The notes under the pieces were generated by a model. The model saw nothing but the letters and a program-made list of their open reading frames with translations. It ran no database searches and was not told the DNA's origin. A DNA stretch of 64,000 nucleotides from Haliotis asinina (taxonomy: Eukaryota; Mollusca; Gastropoda; Lepetellida; Haliotidae). The stretch spans positions 48,026,645 to 48,090,644 of the forward strand of contig NC_090281.1 in the NCBI RefSeq assembly GCF_037392515.1. Reading direction: 5' to 3'. The first letter of the stretch is position 1, and the number at the start of each line of letters is the position of its first letter. The translations under genes and the position numbers were made by a program. This document shows, in pieces, positions 1-10,235 of this stretch.

Positions 1-319
1 GTGTCTCCATGTACATGAATTAAAATATTGGAGTTTTCAAACTAAGTAGTTTCTAACAATAAAATTAGTACAGTTAGAAATATTGACAATGCTATGTAAA
101 CACTTTGCTGTTTACTATGGAACTGAGAAAATGACTTGGTAAGAAGAACGTGTGGTGAAATACTAGTGCATGTAGTCAAATGAAATTATATTAACAGTTA
201 AATCGGTAATCTACTGTCATCATGTAGGAAAAGCTTGTGCATGTGAAATATCAACAAAATCGCCTCCTCCCAGTATTCACCGAAGGTTTGTTGACACATA
301 GCTGAGTAGATGTAGATCC

Positions 320-640
320 TTAGCAGGGTTATTTCATGTAACGAGTAGATTATTTACTATTTGTTGTTTGTGTACACTACCCTACCATTGCTCACGACTT
401 TATAATCTGGGAATCCCGCTTCAAGCTCCGCAAACCTATTTGCGCAATGCCGCTATTGAAACAACTTTTCATCCCAGCCAGGGTGAAATTGGTGAATCGT
501 TTCTGATTTCGAGGTTCATTTTTCAACTTTATAAGTTGAATTTGCATTTTTGATAACTTGTTACTGCAAGTTCACACCAAAAGGTATCAGACTCTGCAGA
601 GTTGTGTTTTACGTTACATGTAAGGTTATGTTTAGAAATC
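320..640 (+). repeat. diverged third copy of the 8.8/30.8 kb repeat
   Basis: This stretch matches the interior of the direct duplication at about 8.78-9.11 kb and 30.81-31.14 kb in the same order: a TGTAACGAGTAGATTATTTA block, a 'caagctccg' block, and a block ending 'accaaaaggtatcag' followed by 'gttgtgttt'. It is clearly more diverged than those two copies are from each other, so it is an older member of the family. No convincing gene is seen in it. Confidence 0.7.
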
Positions 641-682
641 AAAAGATAAATTCAGTGCAGTGTCGATAGGCCGTGTGTAGAT

Positions 683-897
683 CTAGCGTTTAACAGGAGC
701 TTCACAAAAGAACCCTGCTTAACCACTGCAGTTGGCATCATCCCATCTATACTGTCTGTCTCTCCATCGATAGGACAAACAACAGTTTGCAGGCCATCCA
801 TCCGTCCTGCTGTTCTGCCAGTAGAACTTGACAATGGGTGTTCCGTCAAACCAGATCCAGTTGATCTTCCCCTTGCCTCCAATGCACACTGAACGCT
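683..897 (-). pseudogene. C-type lectin-like domain, C-terminal exon with premature stop
   Basis: Read on the minus strand after an acceptor ending at 898 (a T-rich tract then CAG), this exon encodes the second half of a C-type lectin-like domain. CIGGKGKINWIWFDG is followed by FYW, a CC pair, then WDDANCSG. At 719-721 the frame meets TAA. Beyond it the same frame continues AGFFCEAPVKR to TAG at 683-685, which is the normal end of such domains and carries the last conserved cysteine. The stop therefore removes 11 codons and one disulphide partner. A cysteine also stands where this family usually has Trp in the W-I-G stretch. Phase (1 nt + 2 nt) agrees with the exon at 2771-2965. Lectins of this kind are secreted and usually bind sugars; sugar specificity cannot be read here. 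A base-call error or a tolerated shorter protein are alternatives to pseudogene. Confidence 0.8.
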
Positions 898-1822
898 CTG
901 AAAAATATGGTTAGTTCTCAACAATATATCAGCTATATGGCGACTGTCTGCGTATACTCGAGTTTGGAACATACAGTCCACTGACAAGCAAGAAGAGCAT
1001 CTATCTGTGGAACTGGGATACAATGAAATGTGTCAAGCCTGATCTTATGACAAGACGTCTCTTACGTCTCTTACGACAAGCACGAGTTACTGAAGATCCA
1101 TAATGATTCTAAATCACATCTTCACATGTTTATCGAGAAACGAAGTGATCTATTGATATCTGAAGGCTTGGAAACCGAGGGTAACATGAGCATCACTGTG
1201 CATTTTCCTCTTGTTTCAAATGACGCTATTTAGGGTGGACAGTTTCAGCAAGGGAACATGGGGATTAATAAGTAATTATAAAATAAATCAATCTTCTAAT
1301 TTTCCTTACATTTTTCAGTCACAATTCTGTTTGGAATTGCATTTTCTATACATGTCCAGCACGACATTAGTTGTTCATACATATTTTCATACTTTTGAAA
1401 CCCATCAATTCATTACATGTGATAACAAATTTGATGCGATAATCATTTGAAAGTCCATGGTACCTATTCTACAGGTTGCAGTGGAATTTATGAATTTGGT
1501 ATAAGGTTTCGGGAATTACACACGCCTTGTGTGCGTGCGGGTAGCATTCTGAATATTTTTACTGGCAATATATGATAGTTTTCTTGAAAGTGTATGGTTC
1601 CAATTAGTAAATGAAAATATAGCCAAATGACTCACTGAATAGAGAGCATTCATATTGATCTTTTATACAGTTGTCACATTTGGATAAGTAATTCTTAAAA
1701 TTCTCGACATTTCATCAGAACAGTTTTGGTTGTTTCATCTCAAAGTTTGGTTACATTTTGGAGATAGTTATGAAAGATTATTACTACTGAAATTACTGGG
1801 AGAGAGGTAAGCTGTATATACG

Positions 1823-1916
1823 ATTGGGGTACGAGACCACATTTGACAAAAAGTCTCTGTAAAGCTTGATCTCACATTTTCAGAGACTTTTTGTCAAACG
1901 TGGTCTCGTACCCCCA
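1823..1916. repeat. long hairpin (inverted repeat, arms about 37 bp)
   Basis: The left arm at 1823-1859 and the right arm at 1881-1916 are almost perfect reverse complements, sharing 'gacaaaaagtctctg', with a loop of about 21 bases. It lies inside the lectin intron. It could be a tiny fold-back element or form a stem in the pre-mRNA. Confidence 0.85.
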
Positions 1917-2069
1917 TACTATTTACTACTGACTTATGCCGGGGGTCGACACTCCCTTCAAACAATTATATCTAGATAAGTATGTACAGATACATGCATG
2001 TATGCTCATGACTGGACATCAGAGCGTTCTCAAAATCATGTGGGTTTGAACTGGTCTGCTTGTCATGAG

Positions 2070-2190
2070 AGGTTGGCTGACCTGGCTGATGCATGTCTAA
2101 GTTATGTAAATTGATGCTTATGCTTACTCAGTTATGTCGATTATGTCAAAAATATTGCTGACTGCGGTGTAAAACTTAACTCACTAACAA
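2070..2190 (+). mobile_element. SINE family 1 fragment (3' half)
   Basis: Diverged match to the 3' half of the family seen complete at 44.37 kb: a 'gctgac..ggctgatgcatgtc' block, then 'aatattgctgactgcggtgtaaaac' and a CTCACT-type tail. Confidence 0.6.
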
Positions 2191-2384
2191 CAGTCATGAT
2201 ATTGCAGAAATACTGTTTGATATAGCGTAAAATATTGGATTTTGGACCTTCTGCATCGTTTCTGTCAAACATTGTCCAGGCATCGCTGGTGTTTCATGTG
2301 TTTGCCTGCAATGCTGAAGATCCATAACTGTGGTCACATGGTTGAAAGGGTAGGGTAGGTAATGATTAAAGTGACCGTCCCTCA

Positions 2385-2625
2385 AGCTTCCTCACAGTGG
2401 GTACAATGTGTTAGCTCATTCATTTTTCGTGAACACTTATGTGACAAAATATGTGAATACACAAGACTGAGCAAGTGGGCAAGTTTTAGCAATGTTCCAG
2501 CAATATCATGGTGGGGTCACCAGAAATGGGATTCACACATTTTAGCCATGTAGAGAATCGAACCTGAGTCTTCAGCGTGACGGGAACACAATTGTACCAT
2601 TAATCTACCCCATCGCCCTGTTTGG
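2385..2625 (-). mobile_element. SINE family 2 (tRNA-derived), minus orientation
   Basis: It carries 'agcaatgttccagcaatatc', a 'gtcaccagaaatgggattcacac' block and 'gagaatcgaacctgagtcttc', whose reverse complement resembles a tRNA B box (GGTTCGA-like). The same arrangement recurs at 5.6, 14.7, 16.7, 35.2, 43.6 and 63.9 kb. Confidence 0.65.
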
Positions 2626-2770
2626 CTGACACAACCAGGGAACCATTCTGCAAAGTGATCTTAGTGTTGCTATGCTAATGCTATGTTAAAGAACAGTAAT
2701 TACGATAGACTTAGAGCTAAGATTGCTTTGCGGAATGGGGCCCCCTTCATGAAAGATAACATAAACGTAC

Positions 2771-2965
2771 GGGTAGAATCTCCGTAAGTAACCATGAATT
2801 GGTGCTTTTCTTCTGAATCAACCTTCATCAGGAACCCTCCATCTGCCTTGCACACCTTAGAAGCCTTGTACCAAGTATGTCTGTCAGCCTTTCTGTTCCG
2901 ATAACAAAAGTTGTCCATGGGATGGTAGACAAATCCTTTCACACCGCACCCCTTCGGGGCATTCC
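2771..2965 (-). CDS. C-type lectin-like domain, N-terminal exon
   Basis: On the minus strand an acceptor (TTGCTTTCAG) precedes 64 full codons in an open frame, and a GTACGT donor follows. The product begins NAPKGCGVKGFVYHP and continues with FCY, TWYKASKVCKADGGFL and VDSEEKHQF. This is the first half of a C-type lectin-like domain: an N-terminal Cys pair, the aromatic FCY, then W..A...C...GG.L and the S.E....F helix. It would be secreted. The exon itself is intact and joins in phase to 683-897. Calcium-binding residues would lie in the downstream exon and the usual EPN or QPD motif is not seen there, so sugar binding is uncertain. Confidence 0.82.
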
Positions 2966-3664
2966 CTGAAAGCAATATCAACTACCATTTTTAATTATTT
3001 CATAAAAAATAAAACTGTACAGTATGATATCGAATACAGCTCTACCTCTTGACATACAATATGTTCTCGAGGTTGCTATTGACTTGCCTATGTATGTATT
3101 GGATTCCACCGAAAGAGCAGGGTACGCTCACCATTTCACAAAAATATATTTATCATTTTTTCCCAAAATTCATCATACCATATCCTTCACTAAACAAAGA
3201 ACTACTTTCGTTTCAAAGAATAACTTTGATCTAAAAGGGAATTTATAAAGCAAAAAAGTGGCTGCCTATAGGTTTCATCTATTGTCCAACACTGTGTGGT
3301 GTACCTGTTTCCTCAGTGAGCCATCATTTGTTTACATAATCAATGAAAAAAGATAATAATGTTCAGTATGTTTACAATAAGAACAGTGGATAAATCAAGA
3401 CGATTAGTGTACACCTTATATAACATTTTTGAAAACGTGAATTATGGTTCTGATAGAACTTTTCCTTTGCTTCTTCAGATTCCTTTGAAATGAGGGAAAA
3501 AAATGACGTAACGTGAAAAGACTCGAAGGATCGAGAAAATAATTAAAATAACCCGATGATGATCATTGCAACGACAAATTCCAGTGAAACCCCATTAATG
3601 TGACAAAAATGGCACCAGAATGCCAGGAGTTTTCTACTAGGCATCTGGGTCAAATGATATGTAC

Positions 3665-3713
3665 CATGTTGAGAAAAGTTTCTAAGAAATAATAGAACTG
3701 AGAGGGTCATCAT
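3665..3713 (-). CDS. possible signal-peptide first exon of the lectin gene
   Basis: On the minus strand, tandem ATG codons at 3711-3713 and 3708-3710 begin MMTLSVLLFLRNFSQH, a short hydrophobic leader, followed by one G and a GTACAT splice donor. The leftover base completes a Gly codon with the first two bases of the exon at 2771-2965, so the phase agrees. The hydrophobic core is short and no upstream signal confirms transcription, so this is tentative. Confidence 0.3.
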
Positions 3714-4374
3714 AATTTTTAATGTGTTAATGTGACACCTCGTGACATACAAACAAGAGTTTCAAACAGTACCAGCAAACATCAGTTGTACATATTAACC
3801 ATTTGTAACGCAATGTATCGGACGTTAAAGAACGTAATAATGACATTTCAACGGCCAGAAGTGTTTTTTCATACCTTTAACAAAGTTTGTAAAACATTTA
3901 GTTGTTTCAATTACAAGCAAACAAGAAGATTTTACCATTTTCATGAAACAGCATTACCAATAACCCGACCCTTCGTTAATGACGCCGGATATATAATTAT
4001 TGACACACAGTTCATATATTTTACTCACTTGAACAAGTCTCCTGATATACCTATGAGTGATACCTATGAGCTAATTATGTTTTTATGTTTTATGCATTAT
4101 GTATTTAAAAAGCTCAGAGTTCATCTTTATGGACATAAAATGAATTTGTAGGTGTGCATTTGCCTGTGAGAAAGATTGTGTTTTCATTTCCAGGTACAGT
4201 CAGGCCGCGTTAATCCGAACACTTCTGTTTTTCATCAAAAACGTTCGGATAGTGAAACGTACGGACTACTCAAGCAAACACCACTTCAGACGAGTTACTT
4301 CCCTTTGACATACTGTACACTCCAGTCGAAACTGAAAATCACTTCGCACCTATATAGTTTGTTTGTTTTTTATT
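3714..4374. other. no gene recognised
   Basis: AT-rich sequence. The open frame at 3732-4151 on the plus strand has no recognisable domain and unremarkable composition. Confidence 0.5.
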
Positions 4375-4605
4375 GTTTGCTGTATAACGCCGCACTCAGC
4401 AATAATACTTCTATGTGGATCCGGTGTGTAAATAATCAGACCAGACAATCCAGTGATCAACAGAGTCAGCGTCAATCAAAGCGGCGGGTATACAACATGT
4501 GTCATCTGAATTAGCGAGCCTTAGTGCTCGATCCCGTTAGTCGTCTCTTAGTGGTACAAGAATGGGTTGCTAAAGAGCAATTCTAACCCGGATCTTGGAG
4601 GGTCA
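4375..4605 (-). mobile_element. SINE family 1, minus orientation, diverged
   Basis: It contains in order 'acgccgcactcagcaata', 'cagacaatccagtgatcaac', 'gatcccgttagtcg' and 'gggttgctaaagagcaattct', the landmarks of the complete copy at 24.4 kb, with many substitutions. Confidence 0.8.
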
Positions 4606-4779
4606 GATTTACTTCTAGCTACAGTTCAGGTATATGTAAGAAATTCAAACACTTCAAAGGACACAGAAAAGGTATCGTTCACATTTTTATCAATAAAGGA
4701 AATAAAAAATCTCTCTTTACGTCACAATACTACAACTGCCTTTTCACTGTCATCCTACCCCAAATGCCCAGATCGATGC

Positions 4780-4862
4780 TCATGATGTTGAGCACTGGAT
4801 TGAATATAGACCGCCGTCATATAACTGGATTATTGCCGAGTGCTACGTTAAATAACAAACAC
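4780..4862 (+). mobile_element. SINE family 1, 3' fragment
   Basis: Matches the 3' end of family 1: 'atgctcatgatgttgagcac', 'tatagaccgccgtcatata' and 'ttgccgagtgctacgttaa'. Confidence 0.7.
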
Positions 4863-5607
4863 ACAAATAATTTCACTATGTACGTCTAAAATTGTTAGCA
4901 CACATTCAGATAAATGCCTGTAAGAGTTACTTTGACAACATCACCTTTCCCAGATACCTGAAACAAGTTAATGTGAAAATCTGAAAATTATGGTTATACT
5001 TCATGCCATACTTCAGGTTATCAAAATCATGTTAGGCCATCGCAAGACATTTATATCACGTAAACATTATTTCTAAATATTGTAGATAATGGAATCAAAT
5101 CACGACATTTTGAAACATCACAATCTTACATGGGGGAATCCACTACATTTGTAAACTGATGGTGAGGTTCTATGGCTTCATTGAATGTCATGTTCCGCTG
5201 TAACAGAGCTTGATTATTACTGAGCGTTTAATTAAACTAACTTCATCATTAATAACAGGGGCGATCGACACACAGCTTGGCACAGGCTATCTCTGATACA
5301 ATATTCATCTCCGGAGTAATTCCTAATAAAATGTGATCAGAAAACAAAAATTCCATGGCGAACACCCCAATAACGCAACCAGCACACATTGTATTTGAGA
5401 AATTTGTATTTGAGAAATAGGAAGAAGTTCTGTACGAGATTTATGAACAATTGAAAAGGAATTTGAGAGTTGGGCTCTCCACTGTTACCAATGTCAGTTG
5501 TGTAATGTGCAGTGTGTAATGAGCTCACTGGGTCTTGGTCTTGTGATACGCGTCAGCTTTCAACTCGTAAAATCGCGGCTTCAGGTTAACCCCACCGAAA
5601 ACTTTAA

Positions 5608-5762
5608 TGCAATGAGTGAGTGAGTTGCTTTTAGCAATATTGCAGCAATAGCACGACGGGGGATACCAGACATGGGCTTGACATATTGTACCCATCTAGG
5701 GAATCGAACCCTGGTCTTCGAACAAACGCTTTAACCACTAAGTGTCTCTACCGATGTCGAAG
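5608..5762 (-). mobile_element. SINE family 2, minus orientation
   Basis: A GTGAG-repeat end is followed by 'agcaatattgcagcaatagc', then 'gggaatcgaaccctggtctt' and 'gctttaaccacta'. The reverse complement has tRNA-like A and B boxes. Confidence 0.75.
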
Positions 5763-7765
5763 GCTTATCTGAAGTAAAATGGTGAAGGCCTAACAGACAC
5801 ACAATTTATTTATATAACATTTAAGAATACTTGCGGTTAACTCATGGCCATGATTTTCCTTTCTGTAGCTGGACAATCAGTTCAAAAAAATGTCTGAGAA
5901 TATTTTAAAGTATGCAATTGATAACTGATATTGTAAACACAACTGTCCTGAGAGCAGAAAAGGGCAATCATCAATCATATGAGCATGCTACATTACATGG
6001 AATTCTTCCTAGATGTCATGGATACCTGACCCTTTTGCTGGGGCAACATAAGATGTCTTGCAGACAAAACAAGAAACCTCCAGGAACATTGTAAATGCCA
6101 CTTCCTAAACAAATCTGACCCCTGAAGCATTAAGAACTAGATAGACACTGTCACTGGTGCAAAAGGGCAAGTCTAATCCTGGGTCTTTGAGGTTTCATTC
6201 TGTATACATGTATGTTGACGTCTCTGGTGAGACGTGCTACCAATTGCTGCATCACTGAACCTTGATTTCGATATCCATAAAGCTGGTATTCGCGTTGAGA
6301 TACCAAATTAAAGTGTAACCGGTGTAGTTGTTTTTCCTTAAATGAAAACGATTTACGTTATTGAGGTTCTTCTATTTAGGTTATTGTTATTACAATGAGT
6401 GTTGTTGGTGAATGCAGACAAACGGATTTTGCAAATTAATGCTCCGTCCTTATTGATTTGACATAAACTCTTAATTCAAATTATGTGACAGGAACATCAT
6501 GTTCTTGTTCTTATCATGGAAGATATACACATGTCAGCGTGTACAAAATATTCTGTTACATAATATATATAGTGTGTGTATGTGTGTGTATTGTTACCAC
6601 CCTGCAAATGGTTGATGATTGGCGCTAGTAGGTAAGTAATGCAGCTGGTGGTTTACAAGTGATTCTGAATGAGGAACACGAAGTGGAGTAAATTAAACTG
6701 TGAAAAGCCGCATGAAGTGATTCTATTGTGTCATATATATTACTACAAGTCCGAATACAAACTGCAATGTACGTGAAAGTGTACTTCATCTTTAATTGTA
6801 TTTTCACTGCAAGATTTGCAAATACGGGCACACAAAGGAGGTTTCGGACGAGCATTCCCGTAGAGACAGTTGTGTTTCAGGCTCGCACACGAGCTTGCAC
6901 CTTGGACCTGACCTGTCCTTAAACAATCATCATTCTGATGTATGTGTTATGTTTTGAACTTTCGCTGGGCTGAGCTGAGTTGTTTGTTTCTTTGTCATTT
7001 TGATTTTCATAATATTTTAAGTTCTTGTCACAATTTGACTCGAAGAGAGTGGAAGTGGAAACTCAGTGAGGAGTAATATGGCGCTATTGGGATCAAGACG
7101 CAGCAAACACCCCAGTGGATGGTGATACTCTTAGCCAGAAAAAGTCTAGACGACGACTCGCAGATACTCACAAGAAGAATATGGCTTAACAAACAAGCGG
7201 CTGACATTAACATGTAATGCTGCGAATATTAACATTTACTATGGCAAACGTAGATACTCCATGCTACCTGAACCTGAGAGAGAGGTCCTCCATTTAGTTG
7301 TTGTGCTGGGCAGGCTTGGGGTGAGTTCTTCACCGCATCACAAAATTGTCCAGCTCTTCTTAACAATTCCATGATCTCATTAACTTGAAGAATGGCATGT
7401 CATGAAGAATTAAGCATGAATAATGACTTGATATCTACAGCAGAGGTGGAGCGATTTCCAAGGTAAGTGCCGCGGGTCAGGTTAAGAGTCATACATGAAC
7501 TGCAGAATCGTTAACCCCCCGCACATTAGCGATCGTGAACTATAAGGAGGATTAAAGTGGTCTGAAAGCAAGTCTTCATGTGATTAACGCTGACTGTAAT
7601 TTCTGTTGGTGAACATTCTATTGCAACGGATGGTATGACTTGGTGATGATCTTGACCTTGATGGGCTTAGACCGAGCAGCAGGGCAGTATGCATTTCCTT
7701 TGTGTGCCGAAGGATGACACGCACGGCATGTCTTTGCCGGCCCATTTGATTATTCTCAAGGAGAT
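5763..7765. other. no gene recognised
   Basis: AT-rich intergenic sequence with a short TG run near 6570. Open frames here are short and none shows a domain. Confidence 0.5.
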
Positions 7766-8098
7766 ATGAAAAAAACCTCTCTAAATGATACAGAAAAATG
7801 CGGACAAACTGATATATGGCGCCCACCATTACCCTTTTTATTAGACATTCCAGTCAATAATTACATCACTGATGTCCTCCATCTTCTTCGAAGAGAGATT
7901 GGCGGTCTTGAGAGAAACATCATTAATGAGGCCATGAGGTTGGACGATTCCCTGTCTTTCCAAAAGAAACCCAAACGACACATAGACGACTGTGGGGTAC
8001 CAATCAAGTTGTGGAGGTGCAAATATTCCAAGATGCTCATATGGACAACACTCTCAGGTCGTGACAAGAAAACACTTCTTACTAAACTGCTAGGATGA
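7766..8098 (+). CDS. unassigned 110-codon open frame, possible terminal exon
   Basis: The frame runs from ATG at 7766 to TGA at 8096-8098. A possible acceptor (CTCTAAATGATACAG) ends near 7792, so the true exon may start inside the frame. The product has protein-like composition: a leucine-rich helix-like stretch (NYITDVLHLLRREIGG), a basic site KKPKR, then HIDDCGVPIKLWRCKYSK with two cysteines eight residues apart, and a second basic site RDKK. That layout would suit a secreted peptide precursor cut at basic sites, but no signal peptide is seen in the frame and I cannot match it to a named peptide family. Chance or transposon-derived reading are real alternatives. Confidence 0.3.
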   Translation: MKKTSLNDTEKCGQTDIWRPPLPFLLDIPVNNYITDVLHLLRREIGGLERNIINEAMRLDDSLSFQKKPKRHIDDCGVPIKLWRCKYSKMLIWTTLSGRDKKTLLTKLLG

Positions 8099-8221
8099 CT
8101 TGATGTCATCCTTGGTTCCGAGACTGGATCTACAGTGTTTACATTGTGGACAATATTTGGCGAATACATTCACATCATCACTTCTGACAATCCATCCATA
8201 TTTTGTCACGAAGACGTTGAT

Positions 8222-8290
8222 TTACAAAAATTTACAAAAAATAAATGTCACATTTACAAACATTTACAACGATTGTAAAGGTGCTGTCCA
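8222..8290 (+). repeat. TTTACAA/TTGTAAA flank motif, copy 1
   Basis: The sequence 'catttacaacgattgtaaag' and neighbouring TTTACAAA runs closely match the right flank of the second minisatellite at 25.18-25.26 kb. It directly precedes the direct duplication. Confidence 0.65.
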
Positions 8291-10134
8291 TAAAGAATGT
8301 ATGTAGAGATGTTGGGTTTTGTAAACCCATCTCTGAATTTGCGTTCGATCCAATCAAAAATCATCTCAGTAGAGATGGTGAACGACTGGAAACTGTAATT
8401 CGTCCAAGTACAAAGCAGGACTTGAAACTGACAAGCGTTTGCACCAGTTTCCGTGAGATCCAGTCATCCCAGAAAAACTGTCATGTGTAGTTTCTTTGCA
8501 ACCCATAGACATAAAAACATGTCATATGTACAAGTATCACAACTGCTTTATTACATAATGTGGCTGAGACAGGACTCGGATGCATGAGTCATCAATCAAT
8601 TTATTTTGTTTATGGCGTATAGCCTGATAGGTGTTAAGTTTAAATCGCATGTGGTCAATGATTGAAGCTGTGTATTGCATATTGTCTTTAGCAGACAGGC
8701 AGCCATACATATAGGTGTCAATAAACCACACATTAAGCTTTCTCTGTGATAGAGGCTTCTTCTTACAATCAACATGTTTTTTTATGTAACGAGTAGATTA
8801 TTTACTTGTTTGTGTACACAACCAAGATTAGACTACTGCTCACGATCTCATACTCCGGGCATGCATACTGTTTCAAGCTCCGTGAACCTATTCACTGCGC
8901 ATGCGGTATGGGCGCAGCGCAGCACAATTGTTGAAACAGCCCCAGCGCTGGGGGAAATTTAGTGAATCGCTTGAACTCCGAATTCGCGGGTTTTATTCAT
9001 CGCGTTTTTTTTCTTTACAGGTTGAATTGGCATTTTTTATGATTTGTTTCGGTAACTGCATACCAAAAGGTATCAGAATCTGCAAAGTTGTGTTTTCCTT
9101 TTTCATGTGACCTTTTAGAAAGTTTCGTTCCATGAGATAACCTATCAAAATAATACAACATATCAATAATGCCCTATGTTCCAGGGTGGGCAGTTCTCTC
9201 TGGAGGTCTTGATGTTTCTTTTTCTTTGGGAGCAGTGTCTGGCCAGCACTATGTTGCACCATGTTCAGTTTATTAATTTGCGTCTCTTGTCCAACATGAA
9301 ATTTATCATCTCGAAAACGTTGGGATGGGCTTTTCCACCAAGTTACTTTAACCTCCCATGCCAACCTCCAACCTATTATTTGTCCAGGGCACATTTCTGT
9401 CATGGGCTTCCATTCCTGAAGGTTATTGTTTAGTTATGTTAAATATAGCAGTATGTGTTAACTGCAACTAGCCCGTGTACAACAGGTGTAGTCCCACGAA
9501 GCCTAAAATTATTCAGTTGGCTTATGGGACTTCATGCCTCAATGATTTTATGGGATTGTGGTGGATTGTTGCTTGGCTGACCACAGAAAGGAAGAATCAA
9601 CAGAAACAACAAAAATCAAATATGATTGTGAAATATTTCAAAAGGTGACCTATCCCATCTGTATCACTGGTACTATTGGTAAAAGTTGGATCGACCACAT
9701 GATTCATAGCAACATATACTGTCATGTGTTATGTTATTACAACACAATCTCTATCATTTCGCATATTATCAGAGGTGACAAGGTGATGTTGTTTATGGTT
9801 ATTGTTATTCCCTGTTCTCAAACACAAAATGAATGGGATACTGAGTCGGAATTCTTTTCTAAACAGCTTGCGCATAGTGAAAGACACACCCATGCATTTT
9901 CACTCCACCGAACACTGTAGTAAGAGCATCAGCATCCTACCCCTAACAGAGTGACCCCTATCCACTGAACAGTGGTCTGTCCCACTCTTATTTCACGCCC
10001 CAATTACCTCATTAATTATGTCGAGGGGTCAAACTGTAATTAGCCTTTGGGATTTATTAGTTGTGAATTTGAGGCCTTGCAGACCGTTTTACCATCACCC
10101 ACCAGTTATCTCCCCTTGTGGATCTTTACAAATT
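8290..10134 (+). repeat. direct duplication, copy 1 (about 1.8 kb)
   Basis: Nearly identical and collinear with 30386-32175, from 'ccataaagaatgtatgtag' to 'tccccttgtggatctttaca', with scattered substitutions and short indels. Open frames on both strands (for example 8993-9403 minus and 9558-9920 plus) recur in both copies but show no known domain. The internal block at 8.78-9.11 kb has a third, older copy at 0.32-0.64 kb, so the unit looks like a dispersed repeat, probably a mobile element of unknown class. Confidence 0.85.
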
Positions 10135-10235
10135 GTAAATGTCTTGTAAACATCATCTTTCCAAAATTGTAAATGTCTTGTAAACATCATCTTTACAAAA
10201 GATTTACAAGCTTGTAAAGGTGAACCTTTTTTCCA
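10135..10235 (+). repeat. TTTACAA/TTGTAAA flank motif left of minisatellite 1
   Basis: It contains two tandem copies of 'attgtaaatgtcttgtaaac' and then 'gatttacaagcttgtaaagg' just before the array. Its reverse complement resembles the right flank of minisatellite 2, so the two arrays carry related motifs at opposite ends in inverted orientation. Confidence 0.65.

Larger units (their letters stand above)
898..2770 (-). other. intron of the C-type lectin gene
   Basis: This interval separates the two lectin exons. The donor on the minus strand is GTACGT, next to 2771, and the acceptor is CAG at 898-900. It contains a long hairpin and two SINE remnants, listed separately. No other exon was found. 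Confidence 0.6.

Noticed and set aside
8993..9403. 136-codon minus-strand frame, also at 31003-31446
   Set aside because: Conserved between the two copies only because the segment is recently duplicated. No domain, splice context or third copy supports it. Kept as a question under the direct duplication.
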